Source: Hydnum rufescens UP504 (taxonomy: Eukaryota > Basidiomycota > Agaricomycetes > Cantharellales > Hydnaceae). Taken from it: DNA of 64,000 nucleotides. The DNA is taken from contig MU129130.1 of NCBI GenBank assembly GCA_014904985.1, positions 14,041 to 78,040 of the forward strand, given 5' to 3'. This document shows positions 1 through 16,059 of the stretch, piece after piece. Position 1 is the first letter of the stretch. Every line of letters starts with the position of its first letter. Made by a program: the position numbers and the translations under genes. The notes under the pieces are model-generated. The model saw only the letters and a list, made by a program, of their open reading frames with translations, did no database searches and was not told the DNA's origin.

Positions 1-660
1 CATCGCGTCGGGAACGAGTCCATACTGCTGATTACCGTATGGGAGACTAGAATCTCCTCCCAGGCGTCCGAAACCCTCAGATGACAGATGTTTGTTATTG
101 CTGGAATAGGGGATACACGGCAGGGAGTTAAGTTCTAGGACCAGTTTCCCGCAGGAAAGGAGCGAACACCCCAGAGGTTTGGAAATAAGTGGACCCTGAC
201 GCGGAACGAGTATAGCATGAGGCACGAGCATTGAAGATCGTCGTTGTCTAGCCCAGAACATAGGGAGAGGAAGAGAGCCCTACAATTCAGTGTTGTATCT
301 TTGGCACCTCCATTCCTTTGCAAAGCCGCCAGTCGACATTGACCTTCGCGAAAGTCACTCATCGCCCATCCAAGCACACCGGGTTGTGTGATCATGCAAG
401 ACCCGTCATCCCTTGGAGCCCTCAAACCGCGCAGACCGTAATGACCTGAGTTCCAATGTGTAAAAGGGACCCGAAGGAGAGACAGAACGCTCGAATCGCA
501 AGATCGATTAGGTGAGGCAAGCGGATCAAGAAGGAATTTCATAAGGAAAGACGTACACGAGCTAACTAGCTACGAGAAAGCACAGGTTCCGCTCAGAAAG
601 CTCTGGAACTCCGCAGAGAATTGCAAGTCATCCGGCGGCTGCCGAACCCAGAAGCTGTCC
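1..660. other. Left-edge region without a supported gene
   Basis: No open frame here resembles a known protein. The longest, on the minus strand at 135-542, has no recognisable domain or splice pattern. The right part is the upstream region of the polyubiquitin gene. The 3' end of a gene lying to the left of the window could fall here, but I cannot show it. Confidence 0.5.
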
Positions 661-668
661 TATATAAG
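661..668 (+). promoter_or_regulatory. TATA box of the polyubiquitin gene
   Basis: TATATAAG lies 161 bp upstream of the polyubiquitin ATG and 72 bp before the 5'-UTR intron donor. A pyrimidine-rich stretch (about 680-735) follows, as in strongly expressed fungal genes with TATA plus CT-rich start regions. Transcription probably starts around 690-720, which is inference from spacing. Confidence 0.6.
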
Positions 669-706
669 GGATGGGAGTGTTCGCTTCCCCCTTCATTACT
701 TCTTAG

Positions 707-2542
<1,836 letters not shown>

Positions 2543-2756
2543 GCATTCTTTCGTCCTCTCTTTCCTTGTCATCCTCGCTGTGTAATACCCACCAAGCTAT
2601 AAATTTGTTGATGCGTGTTTGTCAAGGCAAATGTATTATTATCTAAGATTAATGAATGCGGGGCTCCATAAAGGGGTCTGGGTTGTGAGACTGCAGCTTC
2701 GCAACGCCCACTACATTCTCTTCGAAGGCCGTGAGCGAGATCCTCAACCAACAATA

Positions 2757-3424
2757 ATGGCCTCCTTCGTGATTCGGTAGGTGGTTTTGGTCTAACTAGG
2801 GGGAGGTGGTGCTTCCTCCCTTGCGAGATGGTTTCACCGTCCTGGAGATCGCGGGTCGAAGTCGATTACTTATCTGCTGTGTCCCGCGTTAGGAACCCTG
2901 CTCTCGCTCCCCTTTTCGTCGCGGTCGGCGCAGGGGTCTTTGGTGGCACCTGGTGTGTATCTGTCCCCCCTTCCATGCCTGGGGGACCCTGACAGATCCT
3001 TCACCACATGCTTGCGGTTGACCATGGGTTTGGTTTATAGGTATGGCTATCACACCCTGAAGCACAACCAAGATATCATCATCGATAAAGCAGCCAAGCC
3101 TGAGCCGTGGCAGCACGTTCGCCAAGACCAACAAACAAGTACGTTCCCAGTGCTCTTGCCTCCTTCCCGCCGCCTGGCCGCAATCTTACTGACAGGCTCA
3201 ACTGTCCATCTATCACCCACGACTTCTGCCCTCGCGCGTTCAATTTCTTATTTACGCATGTCGTGTTCCTAGAGCTGTACACTCCGCGTGAGAACGCAGC
3301 ATTCTGGGCCTCGCGGCAGGGCCTCCCTCAGCCCCACACGGTGTACGCTGGCGACTCCAGTGCGGCGCTTGCGTCCGCGAAGCAGAAGGTCAAGGAACTC
3401 AAGGCTCGCGCTGCGGAACATTGA
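2757..3424 (+). CDS. NDUFA4/MLRQ-type (B12D-like) mitochondrial inner-membrane protein
   Basis: Four exons join cleanly: 2757-2776, 2893-2952, 3041-3138 and 3273-3424, giving 109 aa. The start is the only ATG that splices into the conserved part. Residues 7-30 (RNPALAPLFVAVGAGVFGG) form the single transmembrane segment and match the ahead-of-helix NP-x-L-x-PLF pattern of NDUFA4. It is followed by the conserved KPEPW and a DQQTK segment, comparable to NNPEPW and NDQYK in animals. Family members are small subunits bound to cytochrome c oxidase or complex I. The last 40 residues form a charged, Ala/Lys-rich tail predicted to be helical, longer than in animal NDUFA4. The gene follows polyubiquitin by about 200 bp on the same strand. 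Confidence 0.85.
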
Positions 3425-4162
3425 TCAGCCCCACAATGATATTGGTGTTCCACTGTGGTTGGCCTGTCGACGGATGTGAGCCAACCCTCGGGGGAAGAGC
3501 GCAGGCATGGATGATCTTTTTCTATTGATCCGTTTGATTTGTATGTATCTTTGTATGGGATGGACGTTGGTTGCCCACCGGCGCTTTTTACGTCTGCCTT
3601 GAGACGAGATCTGGACAAAGTGTCGATGGAGGTGAATGCAAGGGAAAATATCAAGAGTACGCGATTGATATAGCCCCCGCCTCCCATAGCCTGGGCCATA
3701 GGAGGCCATATGCAATAATGGCGCAAGGTAACTCGGACACCGCGAACAACACGTTCGCGAGACGATAAAAAGCAATGGCCTTGATAAGGTTCCAGATTGT
3801 CCGTCTCTATGCCGATTCCCAATGTTAAGGAGGGGAAGCAATCTGGAAGGAAACACGTTTATTCCAATACAGATCATGTGGGTTGGGCGGCGTCCCTCAT
3901 TATGAGCAAACATCCTCGAATTATCACAACAGACCAAGGTACCCAAGTCCCAAACAACACGGACAGACAAGCAATACAGTACTAGCCAGGAGGATCGGTC
4001 CATATACACGTCCAGTAAGAATTAGGCTTGGGGTACTGAGCCAATAGGCCCAATGCTGCATCCAACAATACCGATTTCGATTTGCTTCCGGCAGGGGGAG
4101 CGGATAATTCCGAAGCGCGAGAACTTTGGGTCTGTTAAAACTTTCGAAAGGTATTTTGGTGA
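3425..4162. other. Intergenic region, no gene supported
   Basis: The minus-strand frame at 3425-4009 and smaller plus-strand frames show no recognisable family or splice logic. The region presumably holds the 3' UTR of the MLRQ gene and the promoter of the next gene. Confidence 0.5.
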
Positions 4163-5696
4163 ATGAAACGACGAATAATCGGCCAAGTGCGCGAATATGC
4201 GACGACGGGGCCTGCCAGCCCTCAAGCCTACACGCATCGTCAGGGAAAAAAAGGTCATCTGTATAGGCCTCCTGCTCCAAATCCTGCGCCTACACCTGCA
4301 GAGCAGGAGCGAATATATAAACGCCGCGTTGCCAAAGCAGAACGCGATGAACGTATAGACGTCACCACTGCGCTCACCCCGGTTAAATCGTATAATTTTC
4401 AATCAAATTTTTGATAATTCTGAAACTTGGCATTGACGATGTCATGTGCCATACAGGTACATGGGTGGATTTACGCGCCCTCGCGATATTAGAAGCAGTA
4501 ACTGGTGGCCGGGAGGTGCTTATCTCTTGAAAAACAAAGTTTATGAGCTCCCAGACCCATCTGCGTATCAACCCTATACGGTTTATCTCCTCGAGACCCG
4601 GTATCCTATAAACCACGGCGTCGGGAGAGCGCGTGCCGTCGAGCATGTCGTTGGGCGATGCTTACACGGGTCACTACCCTCCGTTCTTCGACGCTATAAT
4701 AGTCTGGGCGGCGCCGGCTCCAAGTACCAAAAGTACCTGGATGACGCAGAGTGGCCGTGGATCAAGACGAGACCCATCAGACGCACACTGTGGTGGAAGG
4801 ACGACGACCGACCCGAATTTTGGATCAAATTTCATAATGGAGAAATACCATTAGATAACTTGCAGGAAGAATGGGCAAAATACGCGTCTACACCAAAGCC
4901 CGAAAAAGTACCAGGAGGTGATTTCTCCTATTTATCCTACGTGAAGGTTTCCGAATGGATAGTGACACTATCTAAAGCGTCAGAGGATGACGAAGCTCTA
5001 GAGGAAATTGACAAGCCGGCTCGCAAACCAACCACCGCATCACCCCAAAATTTCACCCCTCTCCCATCCATAGAGACCGTCCGCGAACAATACCTACCCA
5101 CTCTCGAATCCAAACCGTTCTTTCGACCACTGCTGGCCATAACAGTCTCCACACGTCCGATCGCAGGTACTCTCGCCCGTTTAAGTCGAGCACACCCCCG
5201 CGGGCTGCCATTCTACGCTTCCATCAGCAATGACGATAGAAAGTACGGTGTTTCTTTCGGTCTTCGAAGCCGAAATATGCGACTCGCGCGGATGCGTTCC
5301 CTCTCTGTTGAGATCATGGAAAGACTGGCAGGCTTGAAAGGGGGTTTTATCGGCCTCCGATTCCACCCTCTTGATCGGGGGAGAGGAATAGATGGAGAAG
5401 GGTTAGAGGATATTCTTCCCCTGGAGAAGCGCCGAGTTGATGTGGCAGTAGGCGAATGGTATAATGAATCCGCCAGTGATTTAGAGTTGTGGGAGGTGGA
5501 CTCTGCACGCTTCAAGGGGTCTGTATTCATCAGACTTATGGATGATTGGGGGTTCGTAAAGGACGAGAGTGGTTCGATCATGCCAGGTCAGGATCGTTCT
5601 TCGGATGACGTGGGGGAGGTTTTGGACGGGGACGGCGAGGATGACGAAGAAGATGGTGACGACATTGACCCCTCCGCAAATCTAAAAGGGACATAG
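4163..5696 (+). CDS. Unrecognised conserved-looking protein with possible mitochondrial leader
   Basis: Two exons, 4163-4389 and 4457-5696, join in phase (intron 4390-4456, GTATAA...ACAG) and give about 488 residues. The N-terminus (MKRRIIGQVREYATTG) is basic, lacks acids at first and contains REYATT, which looks like a mitochondrial presequence. Residues about 75-180 are rich in Trp, Arg and Tyr (SSNWWPGG, WPWIKTRPIRRTLWWKDD) and seem a folded, possibly RNA- or ribosome-associated core. A second basic segment near residues 270-320 is followed by an acidic tail (DGDGEDDEEDGDD). I do not recognise the family. A fungal mitoribosomal or mitochondrial translation protein is one possibility, by inference only. 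It is convergent with the PRP43 gene, stop to stop 129 bp. Confidence 0.7.
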
Positions 5697-5825
5697 GTGC
5701 CTGAGCACACTTTCTCGAGCGACTCTGTAAAACTTGAGTAATACTGCCAGTTCATCAATTGCACACAATCTACAGGCAAAACCAAAACCAAGCACAAATC
5801 AATATGAATATATGTACTGTAGTAT

Positions 5826-8682
<2,857 letters not shown>

Positions 8683-8921
8683 TATTCGAAGTAATCGTTA
8701 GGTAGTGTTCTAATGCTGTAGTGACCTGAGAGAAAACTAAAGAGAGGAAAACAGTACGAAGAAAATACGCCCAGCAGCTCTAAGTGCGAGGCCGGAATTA
8801 TCCGTTCGCTTGGTTCCGATCGTTACATAATCGGAGGAATCGCAAAGCACCTTGTACGATACAACTCTTCTAGGTGATCTGGGGATCCGATTAACTCACT
8901 TCTGTATTCAGCTGCCTTAGC

Positions 8922-10993
8922 ATGTCTAGATCTGTGGCAATTATTGGTATTTTTTGGTATTCCAAAATTTGCCCGGAGATGTCGAGTATTAAACCCATGT
9001 GGTCGATCCAGGGGGTGGTATGTCTGGACTTGCGACGGCACGAGCGTGTCTAGAGGCTGGCCTTCGTCCCCGTGTCTTTGAGCAAAAGCTGACTGTGGGG
9101 GGCTTATGGTCTCCCGAATCTCCACTGTGTCGCCAAACTATGCGCACGAATATATCGCGGCACACTGTTGTTTTTAGCAGTCTTCCCTGGGCAAGCAAAA
9201 AAACATTTCCCACCGCTGACGAAGTGTGGAGATATCTGTCAATATACAGCCAGACATTTCTTGATCCTGACACCGTGTCATTTGGACATCGTGTTATGAG
9301 AGTCTCGCGACGTGAAGAAGGATGGAATGTCGCCTGGGAAGCACAAGACGGCAATGGGGATCATACATTTGACTATCTTGTTGTAGCATCAGGCCACTTC
9401 TCAAAGCCGTACACACCGAACATCCCAGGTCTCCAGAATTTTCCAGGTACCGTTCTCCACAGTTCGGAATATCGAGGACCGGAGCAAGTCCAAGACAAGC
9501 GCGTCGCCGTTGTTGGAGATTCCCTCAGTGCCGTTGAAATATCTGGTGAAATTGCGCCTCACGTCTCTAATTTGAACCCACATCCACCCCCGTCCCTTCT
9601 GGATATTTCCTCGGTACCTCCCCTTGCGTACCTCCGACCCGCAAACCCCATTCGTCCCCCTCGATTTGGCATCTTTCACAAGATCGCCTCGAAAGCAACC
9701 TGGAGAAATCCTACTGCCCTCCGAAGAGGATATTCTCAAAAAAAACCGCTTCATCAAATCTCTGTGCGGCGATCAGTCGCTCCTCTCTCCGACATTGCGA
9801 ATACCAGAAGATCAGGCTGCATTCACAGCTATATCGGAACACTACGCAAATGCAGTTCGCGCAGGGGTCATTTCTCTGCACGCTAGAAGGTTGGAATCTG
9901 TACAAGGTCAACATCTTGTCCTCGACGATGGTGTTCGGCTAGAAGAGCCTGTGGATGTCATCATAACTGCCACAGGTTTCCGCACCTCGATACCATTCTT
10001 CGACGATGACATCCTCGCCACGTTATCGTACGCTCCCTTAGACCCGACCACACCTTTCTTGCTATATCGCAACACCTTGCATCCTTCTCTTCCCACTGCG
10101 CCTTCGTAGGCATGTACCGGGGACCTTATCAAGGCGTAATCGAGCTTCAGGCTCGCTGGGCTGCCAAGGTACTCTCCGGGCAGCTTCCTATTCCCCCAGA
10201 GCAGACGCAGCGCGACGGAATCGCCCTCGAACGCCGTATTCGTGAACGGGTCCCGCGCTTCCAATTCCCACATTCAGATTACGTCGGTATCATGGCCGAC
10301 CTCGCTGAAGAACTGGGAATCGATCCCGTCGCCGCCTGGCCGGGGCGGAACACCAATACAGTCACTCCTGCTCAATTTGGCAGCGGGGAGGCCGCTTCGC
10401 AGCTGCTCACCGAGGTCGAGGAAGATCTCGCTGCGGCAGAGAGGGGCAAATGGGTGGCGGCTGCGGTGTACAGTGCCTTGCAAGGTCCGTGGAAGATCGA
10501 GCGCCGGCTTGAGAGTGCGATGAGCACTTTGCCTTCCGGGACGTTTCGAGGGCGAGCTTCGTTTACTCGGCGAGTGACGCAGGCCTCCACGCCTTCGTCC
10601 CCGGAGTATGAATACGGCTATTTGGAGACTGGACAGCTTACTACGGATACTGGGCTTCAACTCGATGCTCAACGGAGATACCGCTACGTATACGATGAAG
10701 ATGACGACCGAATCGACGCTTACTTTGATGATACGTCGGATCGTGGATTTTTCCATTCGCTCCGCTTTCTTGCGCCGGGTGAGGAGAGTCATGAAGGCGG
10801 TGATTGGGCACCCTGGTTCAGAGAAGCACGCAAGGGATGGTGTGCAATTGGAAACCATTTATGCCAGCCTGACACGTATGATGCTGCATACTGGTTTGCT
10901 TTCACTGGGGTTCATCTGGAAGAGTTTCGAATCTCATATCGGGTCAAAGGTCCCAATAAAGATTATGTCGCTAGTGCAACCTTCACGAGGTAG
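8922..10993 (+). CDS. Flavin-containing monooxygenase fused to a C-terminal DUF6314 domain
   Basis: The N-terminal half is an FAD/NADPH-dependent class B monooxygenase. Exon 1 (8922-8946) splices to 9012 to form VAIIG-GGMSG, the FAD Rossmann motif. The FMO-like ASGHFSKPYTPNIPG and the second dinucleotide motif VAVVGDSLSAVEIS follow. Near the end of this half come VIITATGF and FVGMYRGPY. The C-terminal part from about 10460 (QGPWKIERRLES) to HLCQPDTYDAAY and the final KGPNKDYVASATF matches the DUF6314 lipocalin-like pattern. The reading frame shifts twice: about 9575 (one extra A, before HIHPRPFWIFPRYLP) and about 10100 (one base short before AFVGMY). Conservation on both sides argues for assembly errors. 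The substrate is unknown. The gene converges on CDC12, 148 bp apart. Confidence 0.85.
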
Positions 10994-11141
10994 GAGCAGA
11001 TGTACTCGATTGATTAGAGTGTTAAGGAAGACCAATGGGCAGAATATATAGGAAGCAGGCGGCAGGAAGGGGACAAAAGAGTGAAATTTAATAAACGCAA
11101 AACATCCAAGATATGGGGTATTGGAAGGGAAAAAATGCGGT

Positions 11142-12702
11142 TTACCGTCGCTGAGTTCCGCGACCATAACCGAGTTGAAGATTGTCCAGCTCCGACTCGA
11201 GGGACTTGATGGTGCTGTGAGCCAGTTCGAGATCCTTGTTGAGCCTGTCGCGCTCGGCAATGAGCTAAAACGCATCAAGAGGCGTCAGTCACAATGCCGT
11301 CCCAAATAGAGGAGACACACTTACGTGTTGCTCCCATTGTCTGAAACGGGCTTCCTCGGCTTTGACCTGCTCCGTGAAGCGCTTCCTCAAGGCCTCCTCC
11401 TCTTCCTTGAACTTGGGATTTTCGACCTTCTTGACTTTGGGCTCGCCGAACTTGCGGGTCTCCATTTGCTGCTGGCGGTAATTCTCGTAATGGGTCTCCT
11501 CGGTGGTCGAAATGAGGTCCAACATGTGGGTTCGAATGAGGAGGGAGCGTAGCTTGCGGAAATCACAATGCTGTTCGTTCTCAACTGTGTACGAAAAATA
11601 GGTAAGTATGGCAGCGACTAGCTATGAGACCGAAATCCCTGACCTTCTGCCACACCCCATAAGTACTCGCGGCCTTGACTACACGCCCGTCAGCGGTCTT
11701 AACATCTTCGGTGCTACCAATAATAGAGAATGGCATTGCGTTCATCAGTCCACGGGCAAGGTCAGCACTCTGCTCATCGTCGGCCTCAATGGCCGGTTGG
11801 TACACGCGAATACCCTGCGCAACGATAGTTTCGCGAATCTTTTGCGGAGGGCACAGTCAATGGATGTATCGTCATATACTCACAGACAACGCCACTCACT
11901 CGTTGCTTGAACAGGGCAAGATCGGACTGCGTCAAGGTATCTGCCTTTGCAATCACTGGAATCAGGTTCACGCGTGTACCAAGGCGTTTCATGATTTCGA
12001 TATCCAGAGGCTTGAGACTGCACGAGGGCCATTAGCAGATGAGAGGATCGATGTGCTGCATGCACTTACGTGTGTCCCGTTGGCCTAATGAAGAACAAGC
12101 AGGCGTGAACGCGAAGATCACTCTTTTCCGAGCGTTCAGGTTGTTGCTCCTGCCTCATGTAGATTTCGTGCTGGTCGTCAACAAAGTCAATGATGGGAGC
12201 CCAGGAATCGCGGTTGTTGACATAGTCGCCGAAACCAGGGGTATCAATCACGGTAAGCTTGACTTTGAATGATTTCTCCTCCAATTCAGCTTTGATGATG
12301 TCCACCTGAGTTCGTGGTGTCAGATGTGAAAAGCAAAGTTAAAGTAACGACGCAAACCTCAGGTCAACTTGTCAAGCTGCTTGATGTGCCGACGGTGATA
12401 ATTTTTTGGAGAGCAAAGTTCAGTCGAAAAGAGCGTGTTGATCAACGTGGACTTTCCCAGTCCAGACTCGCCTATGAGGACGATCAGGGATTATAAACAG
12501 AAAGAGCCTCAAGGGCTCCTGGCAGGTGTCAGCTTACCGACCACCATCACAGTGAAATGGGCCCCACGTTTTGCGACAATTTTATGCCTCTAGAAATACG
12601 TACACGCTAGTTAGAGGGAGAGACTGAGAAAAAGAACGAAGTCTATACTTGGTTGGGCAGGTTGGCGATGCCAATACCAGCGTCGTTAACGGAGGAGCCC
12701 AT
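11142..12702 (-). CDS. CDC12: Septin, Cdc12 group
   Basis: GTP-binding filament protein of the septin ring, working with Cdc3, Cdc10 and Cdc11 homologues at septa and hyphal tips. It begins [30 protein letters not shown] is characteristic of Cdc12. The P-loop is GESGLGKST, the G3 motif DTPGFGD and the G4 motif AKAD. The septin element [17 protein letters not shown] and [20 protein letters not shown] follow. The C-terminal coiled coil ([17 protein letters not shown], then [19 protein letters not shown]) ends with TAA at 11142. Short introns split it. The frame is off by one at about 11671 (CCC read as CC, before GREYLWGV) and at about 12361 (one extra base in DKLTE). I attribute both to sequence errors. 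Confidence 0.93.
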
Positions 12703-13203
12703 GGTCGGAGAGAGGGAAGTCATGAACTGGAGGCGTTGGCGAGTTGATACGTTTCGGCTTCTTCCGGTTCACATAATTGTCCGAATCACCATCGATTAAA
12801 CTTTCAGATTGCGAAGAATCAACTGTGACACGTCAGGAGCTGCTGGCATAGAGGGATATCATCTGAAGCACACAATTTATACGTAAAGCTTCCAGGACAT
12901 GTGTACATTTAGTGTTGAATACTGTTAGAGAAATCTCATAATTCCTCATTGGTGTACCCGCATGTGTGACATACAGTACTGTTCGTACCCTTTCAAATGA
13001 TACGAATTTCTGTACCAAGAAACAATAGCTTCACGATAGCAAAACAATGTCAAACGTACAAAATACTCAAATAATACAGTTGTCTCAACGTGTTTGAGGT
13101 TCGTTTGAGCTCTATCGTGAACACCTAATGATGCGAGGGTTGCCCCCCTCTTGCAAAAGGAAAAACGACCATAAAGCACTATGTCCCGGAGGATGCGAAC
13201 TGC
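12703..13203. other. Upstream region of CDC12, no gene seen
   Basis: AT-rich with no coding pattern. It should contain the CDC12 promoter and the downstream region of the tRNA gene, which is read in the same direction. Confidence 0.5.
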
Positions 13204-13288
13204 TTCGCGTACTGGGAGTCGAACCCAGGTCCCCACTGGAACTCAACGGATGAGAGAGTGGTATCATAGCCGTTAGACCATACACGAA
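13204..13288 (-). tRNA. tRNA-Glu (anticodon CTC) with a 12-nt intron
   Basis: Read on the minus strand, the acceptor arms TTCGTGT and ACGCGAA pair over 7 bp with one G-U. The D-arm region GGTCTAACGGCTATGATACC is typical of fungal tRNA-Glu. The T-arm is CTGGG-TTCGACT-CCCAG. The anticodon stem CCACT/AGTGG encloses 19 nt, read as loop C-T-CTC-A, a 12-nt intron right after position 37 (TCCGTTGAGTTC), then C38. CTC reads GAG codons. CCA is absent, as expected in eukaryotes. The internal B box (GGTTCGACTCC) is intact. Confidence 0.87.
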
Positions 13289-13670
13289 TCCCACCTCTAC
13301 CTTGGCCCCAAGAACTCAGAATTTGCTCCATTTTCTCATTATCGGTGGAGGTGACTGGATTACTGTAAACAAATATCTTATGGACTCCAATGATAGCATG
13401 AAGCTAACTTATGTTGTCGCCAGATATTGAAATATTATTGCCCATATGATACACAGTCGCCTAGTTGGGGTAGAGTCCGGATCCCGGCATTTACTTCTTA
13501 GTTCTGCCTAACCCACGAGTGAGGGTACTGGGTGGTCGCTGGAGCGGACACCTACCGCATGCTTTTCCCATGATTTTAATCCCATGGGTTTGGAGACGAG
13601 TGCGAGTTACGAATTCGTCCGATCACAATCGGAAGTTTCGGCTTGTCACCCCTACGTTCGACCCCTAATC
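13289..13670. other. Region between the tRNA and ARD genes
   Basis: No coding pattern. The gap between the divergent tRNA and ADI1 genes should hold the 5' flank of both. Nothing else distinctive is visible. Confidence 0.4.
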
Positions 13671-14478
13671 ATGAAAGCGTACAGGTGAGAATACTCTCAA
13701 GACCTGAGGACTCGCGGTCATTTCATGGGGGAACCCTAGGACTTTAGCTGACTAGCCCTCGTCTGCAGATTCAACGACGCTTCATATGTTAAGAACCCGG
13801 ATCAGCGACTAGCTCACACTTACGAACCTGAACAACTCGTATCCGTTGAGGCTCTCGATCGACTGGGCGTAAAGTACTGGTCTATTCCCATCCAAGGATG
13901 GGAGCCTAAGATCGATGCTATCGCTGCTGAGCGAGCCTACAAGAATCGAGACCTCATCAACGTCACAAAGGAGGGTCTTGGAGAGTTGTATGAATCCAAA
14001 ATCAAGAGTTTTTTCGAAGAGTGAGGACACCCATCTTGGCTTGGACCTTGGTGCATGGCCTGACCCTTTGCTTCAGACACCTTCATGAGGACGAGGAAAT
14101 CCGCTACATCCTAGACGGGTCGGGATACTTTGATGTCCGAGGTAAGGCTGAAGACCTCCGCCCAGCCTCTCTCCTAACGACAGCGCTTCACCATGATGCA
14201 GACTTCCAAACTGACTCCTGGATTCGTATTGGCGTTGTGCCTGGTGACCTATTGGTCCTGCCAGCTGGGATTTATCATCGCTTCACCCTTGATCATACCA
14301 ACGCCATCAAGGCCCTCCGTCTTTTCCAGGTGCGCCCAAATCATTGCTCATGGTCAACGAACTTGATTCACTCTTCCTCCAGGATGAGCCCAAGTGGATC
14401 CCCTACAATCGCTCTCCAGAAACAGATAGGAACCCATTCCGCCAGGAATATGCGAAGAGTGTATCCATTGCGGTATGA
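13671..14478 (+). CDS. ADI1: Acireductone dioxygenase (methionine salvage)
   Basis: Converts acireductone and O2 to the 2-oxo acid precursor of methionine plus formate (Fe form) in the methionine salvage pathway; cytosolic/nuclear cupin. Exon 1 is only 14 nt (13671-13684). After the intron the protein runs [19 protein letters not shown]. Exons then join in phase at [30 protein letters not shown] and [22 protein letters not shown] supplies the metal-binding H-x-H-x(4)-E motif, and [10 protein letters not shown] supplies the second cupin motif with the fourth metal ligand His. It ends KSVSIAV at 14478. The length of about 180 aa is normal for the family and no frame break was seen. Confidence 0.95.
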
Positions 14479-14776
14479 TTCATCTGTTTCAACCCATGCC
14501 TGGTGTATGGATATGTAAGATCTGTAATAAGTCAACGTTGATACACATATGCTGTTTGACCGATTCGCCTCTTGCATGGGGGAGCGAGTGGTCCCTGCTT
14601 CTTATACGACCTTCATCGTTGATCACTAGTCTCGTCAAGATAAGCGCACAGATTATCAATAGTAATTTCAGGGGCTGGGGTTCGGGAGTCCCCGGCGTTG
14701 AGTATATGCCATTATCAGTTAGCACACACTTGAGAGTTCTAGTGTGTGCGAGAAACCGGCAAGTTCTTCCGCAACG

Positions 14777-16059
14777 ATGCCAGAAGATGCACGATCCAAT
14801 GATCCCAAAGTAAGAACCGCTGTCAGGGCGAGTTAAATCCTATATGGACAAGTCACCCATGTTTGTTCGAAGGATCGAATTTCTAGGGCGTTGGGAGCCG
14901 CCTTTCTTGGGCATCAAGTAGAACAACTGGAGACCAGGGTTCTCAAGGGGTCTGGCGTACGAGGAGGTGGAAGAGGTCGTGGGCAGCGCGGGCGTACTTG
15001 GAACCCTGCGGATCTAGTCGAACGCACTGGGTCTGGCCGGGCCGAAGCCAGAAGCCTCCTGCGTCACCAACGAGGAGGGCGGACGATCTGGTTCGCAGGA
15101 GATCATTCTCTCTCCACCCCGACCCCAGTATCGAGCCCGTCGTCGCCGAGCGTGAGAAACCAGCCATGGCCGATGTCATAGTGTTAGACGCCAGTGTTCT
15201 CGTTCACGCACTCGGACAAATGAAGAGATGGTGCAAGATCGAGCGTAAAGAGATTATCATTGTGCCCTTGGAAGGTGATCATCAACTCGGCGTTCGTATC
15301 TACCCATTTAACATTTCTTGGTGTTTAGCGTTGAATACTCTCGACCTCCTCAAGAAGGGAGGTACAACTATCGCCATTCATGCTCGAGCGGCCTCACGCT
15401 TCCTAGAAGCCCAAGTTGGCACAAACCCGCGCATCCGTGTCCAGCGAGATGAAGATTTTGTCCCATGGGACGAAATCTATAGTGCCGCTATTACTTCGGC
15501 AGAAGCGCCTTCTCTCCGCACCCCAGATGGTGTCGACTCATCCAATGTGACTGTGGTCGTTCCACCAGAGGATCATGCACCCGAATGGATGAGGCAGGTC
15601 GTTTGCTGCGCAGAATGGGAGACTAGACATGCCAAGGTGGAGGCAGTAGTACCAGGACCATCCCCTGGACCCACGAAACCCACCAAGGTGGCTCTTGCTG
15701 TGATCAAACCGTCTACTGGCCCGGGTGCTGTACTGGACATTCACGATCCGGCAATCCTTACACACATCCCTCGAACTACAGGCGACCTAATGAGACTTTG
15801 GGCACCTATTCTTGGCTTGAAGCTTCTAAATGTCGATCCTGGCACGTCGGATCGCTCTGATCATCGACCCGACAAGCATCGTACATCTGCATCCGACGGG
15901 AATGTCCCATCTTATCGCAAAGGTGGACGTCCCCCCTCCCAGGACGTGCGTGGCCTTGTCGAAAAGGTCAAAAATGGTGTTCCAGGGAATAGCGTTGTTG
16001 CTCCTGGTGGAGCCGGCAAGATTCGACTCCTCACTCGTGGTGAGAAGTTGGATCCTTGA
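14777..16059 (+). CDS. PIN-domain protein related to Nmd4/SMG6
   Basis: The C-terminal 260 residues contain a PIN nuclease-type domain: VIVLDASVLVHALGQMKRW (15170-15230), then, across an intron at 15275-15328, VPLE-ALNTLDLLKKG. The ending (KIRLLTRGEKLDP) recalls the conserved C-terminal end of yeast Nmd4, a decapping/NMD-linked partner of Upf1. The first exon (MPEDARSNDPK, from 14777) splices to ALGAAFLGHQVEQLE and then an RGG-rich stretch (GGGRGRGQRGR). Between about 15030 and 15100 the coding frame changes twice before PDPSIEPVVAEREKPAMADV, so indel errors are likely. An alternative start at the internal Met at 15165 would give the PIN domain alone. A role in NMD or mRNA decay is inferred from family likeness. 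Confidence 0.7.

Noticed and set aside
135..542. Minus-strand open frame of 135 codons at the left edge
   Set aside because: No recognisable domain and no support from splice sites.
585..612. GTTCC...AGAAA...GGAAC upstream of polyubiquitin, resembling heat-shock elements
   Set aside because: The pentamers are not in consistent 5-bp register, so the match is too weak to annotate.
3425..4009. Minus-strand open frame of 194 codons
   Set aside because: Cys/Arg-rich with no domain or family likeness, and it overlaps the 3' flank of the MLRQ gene.
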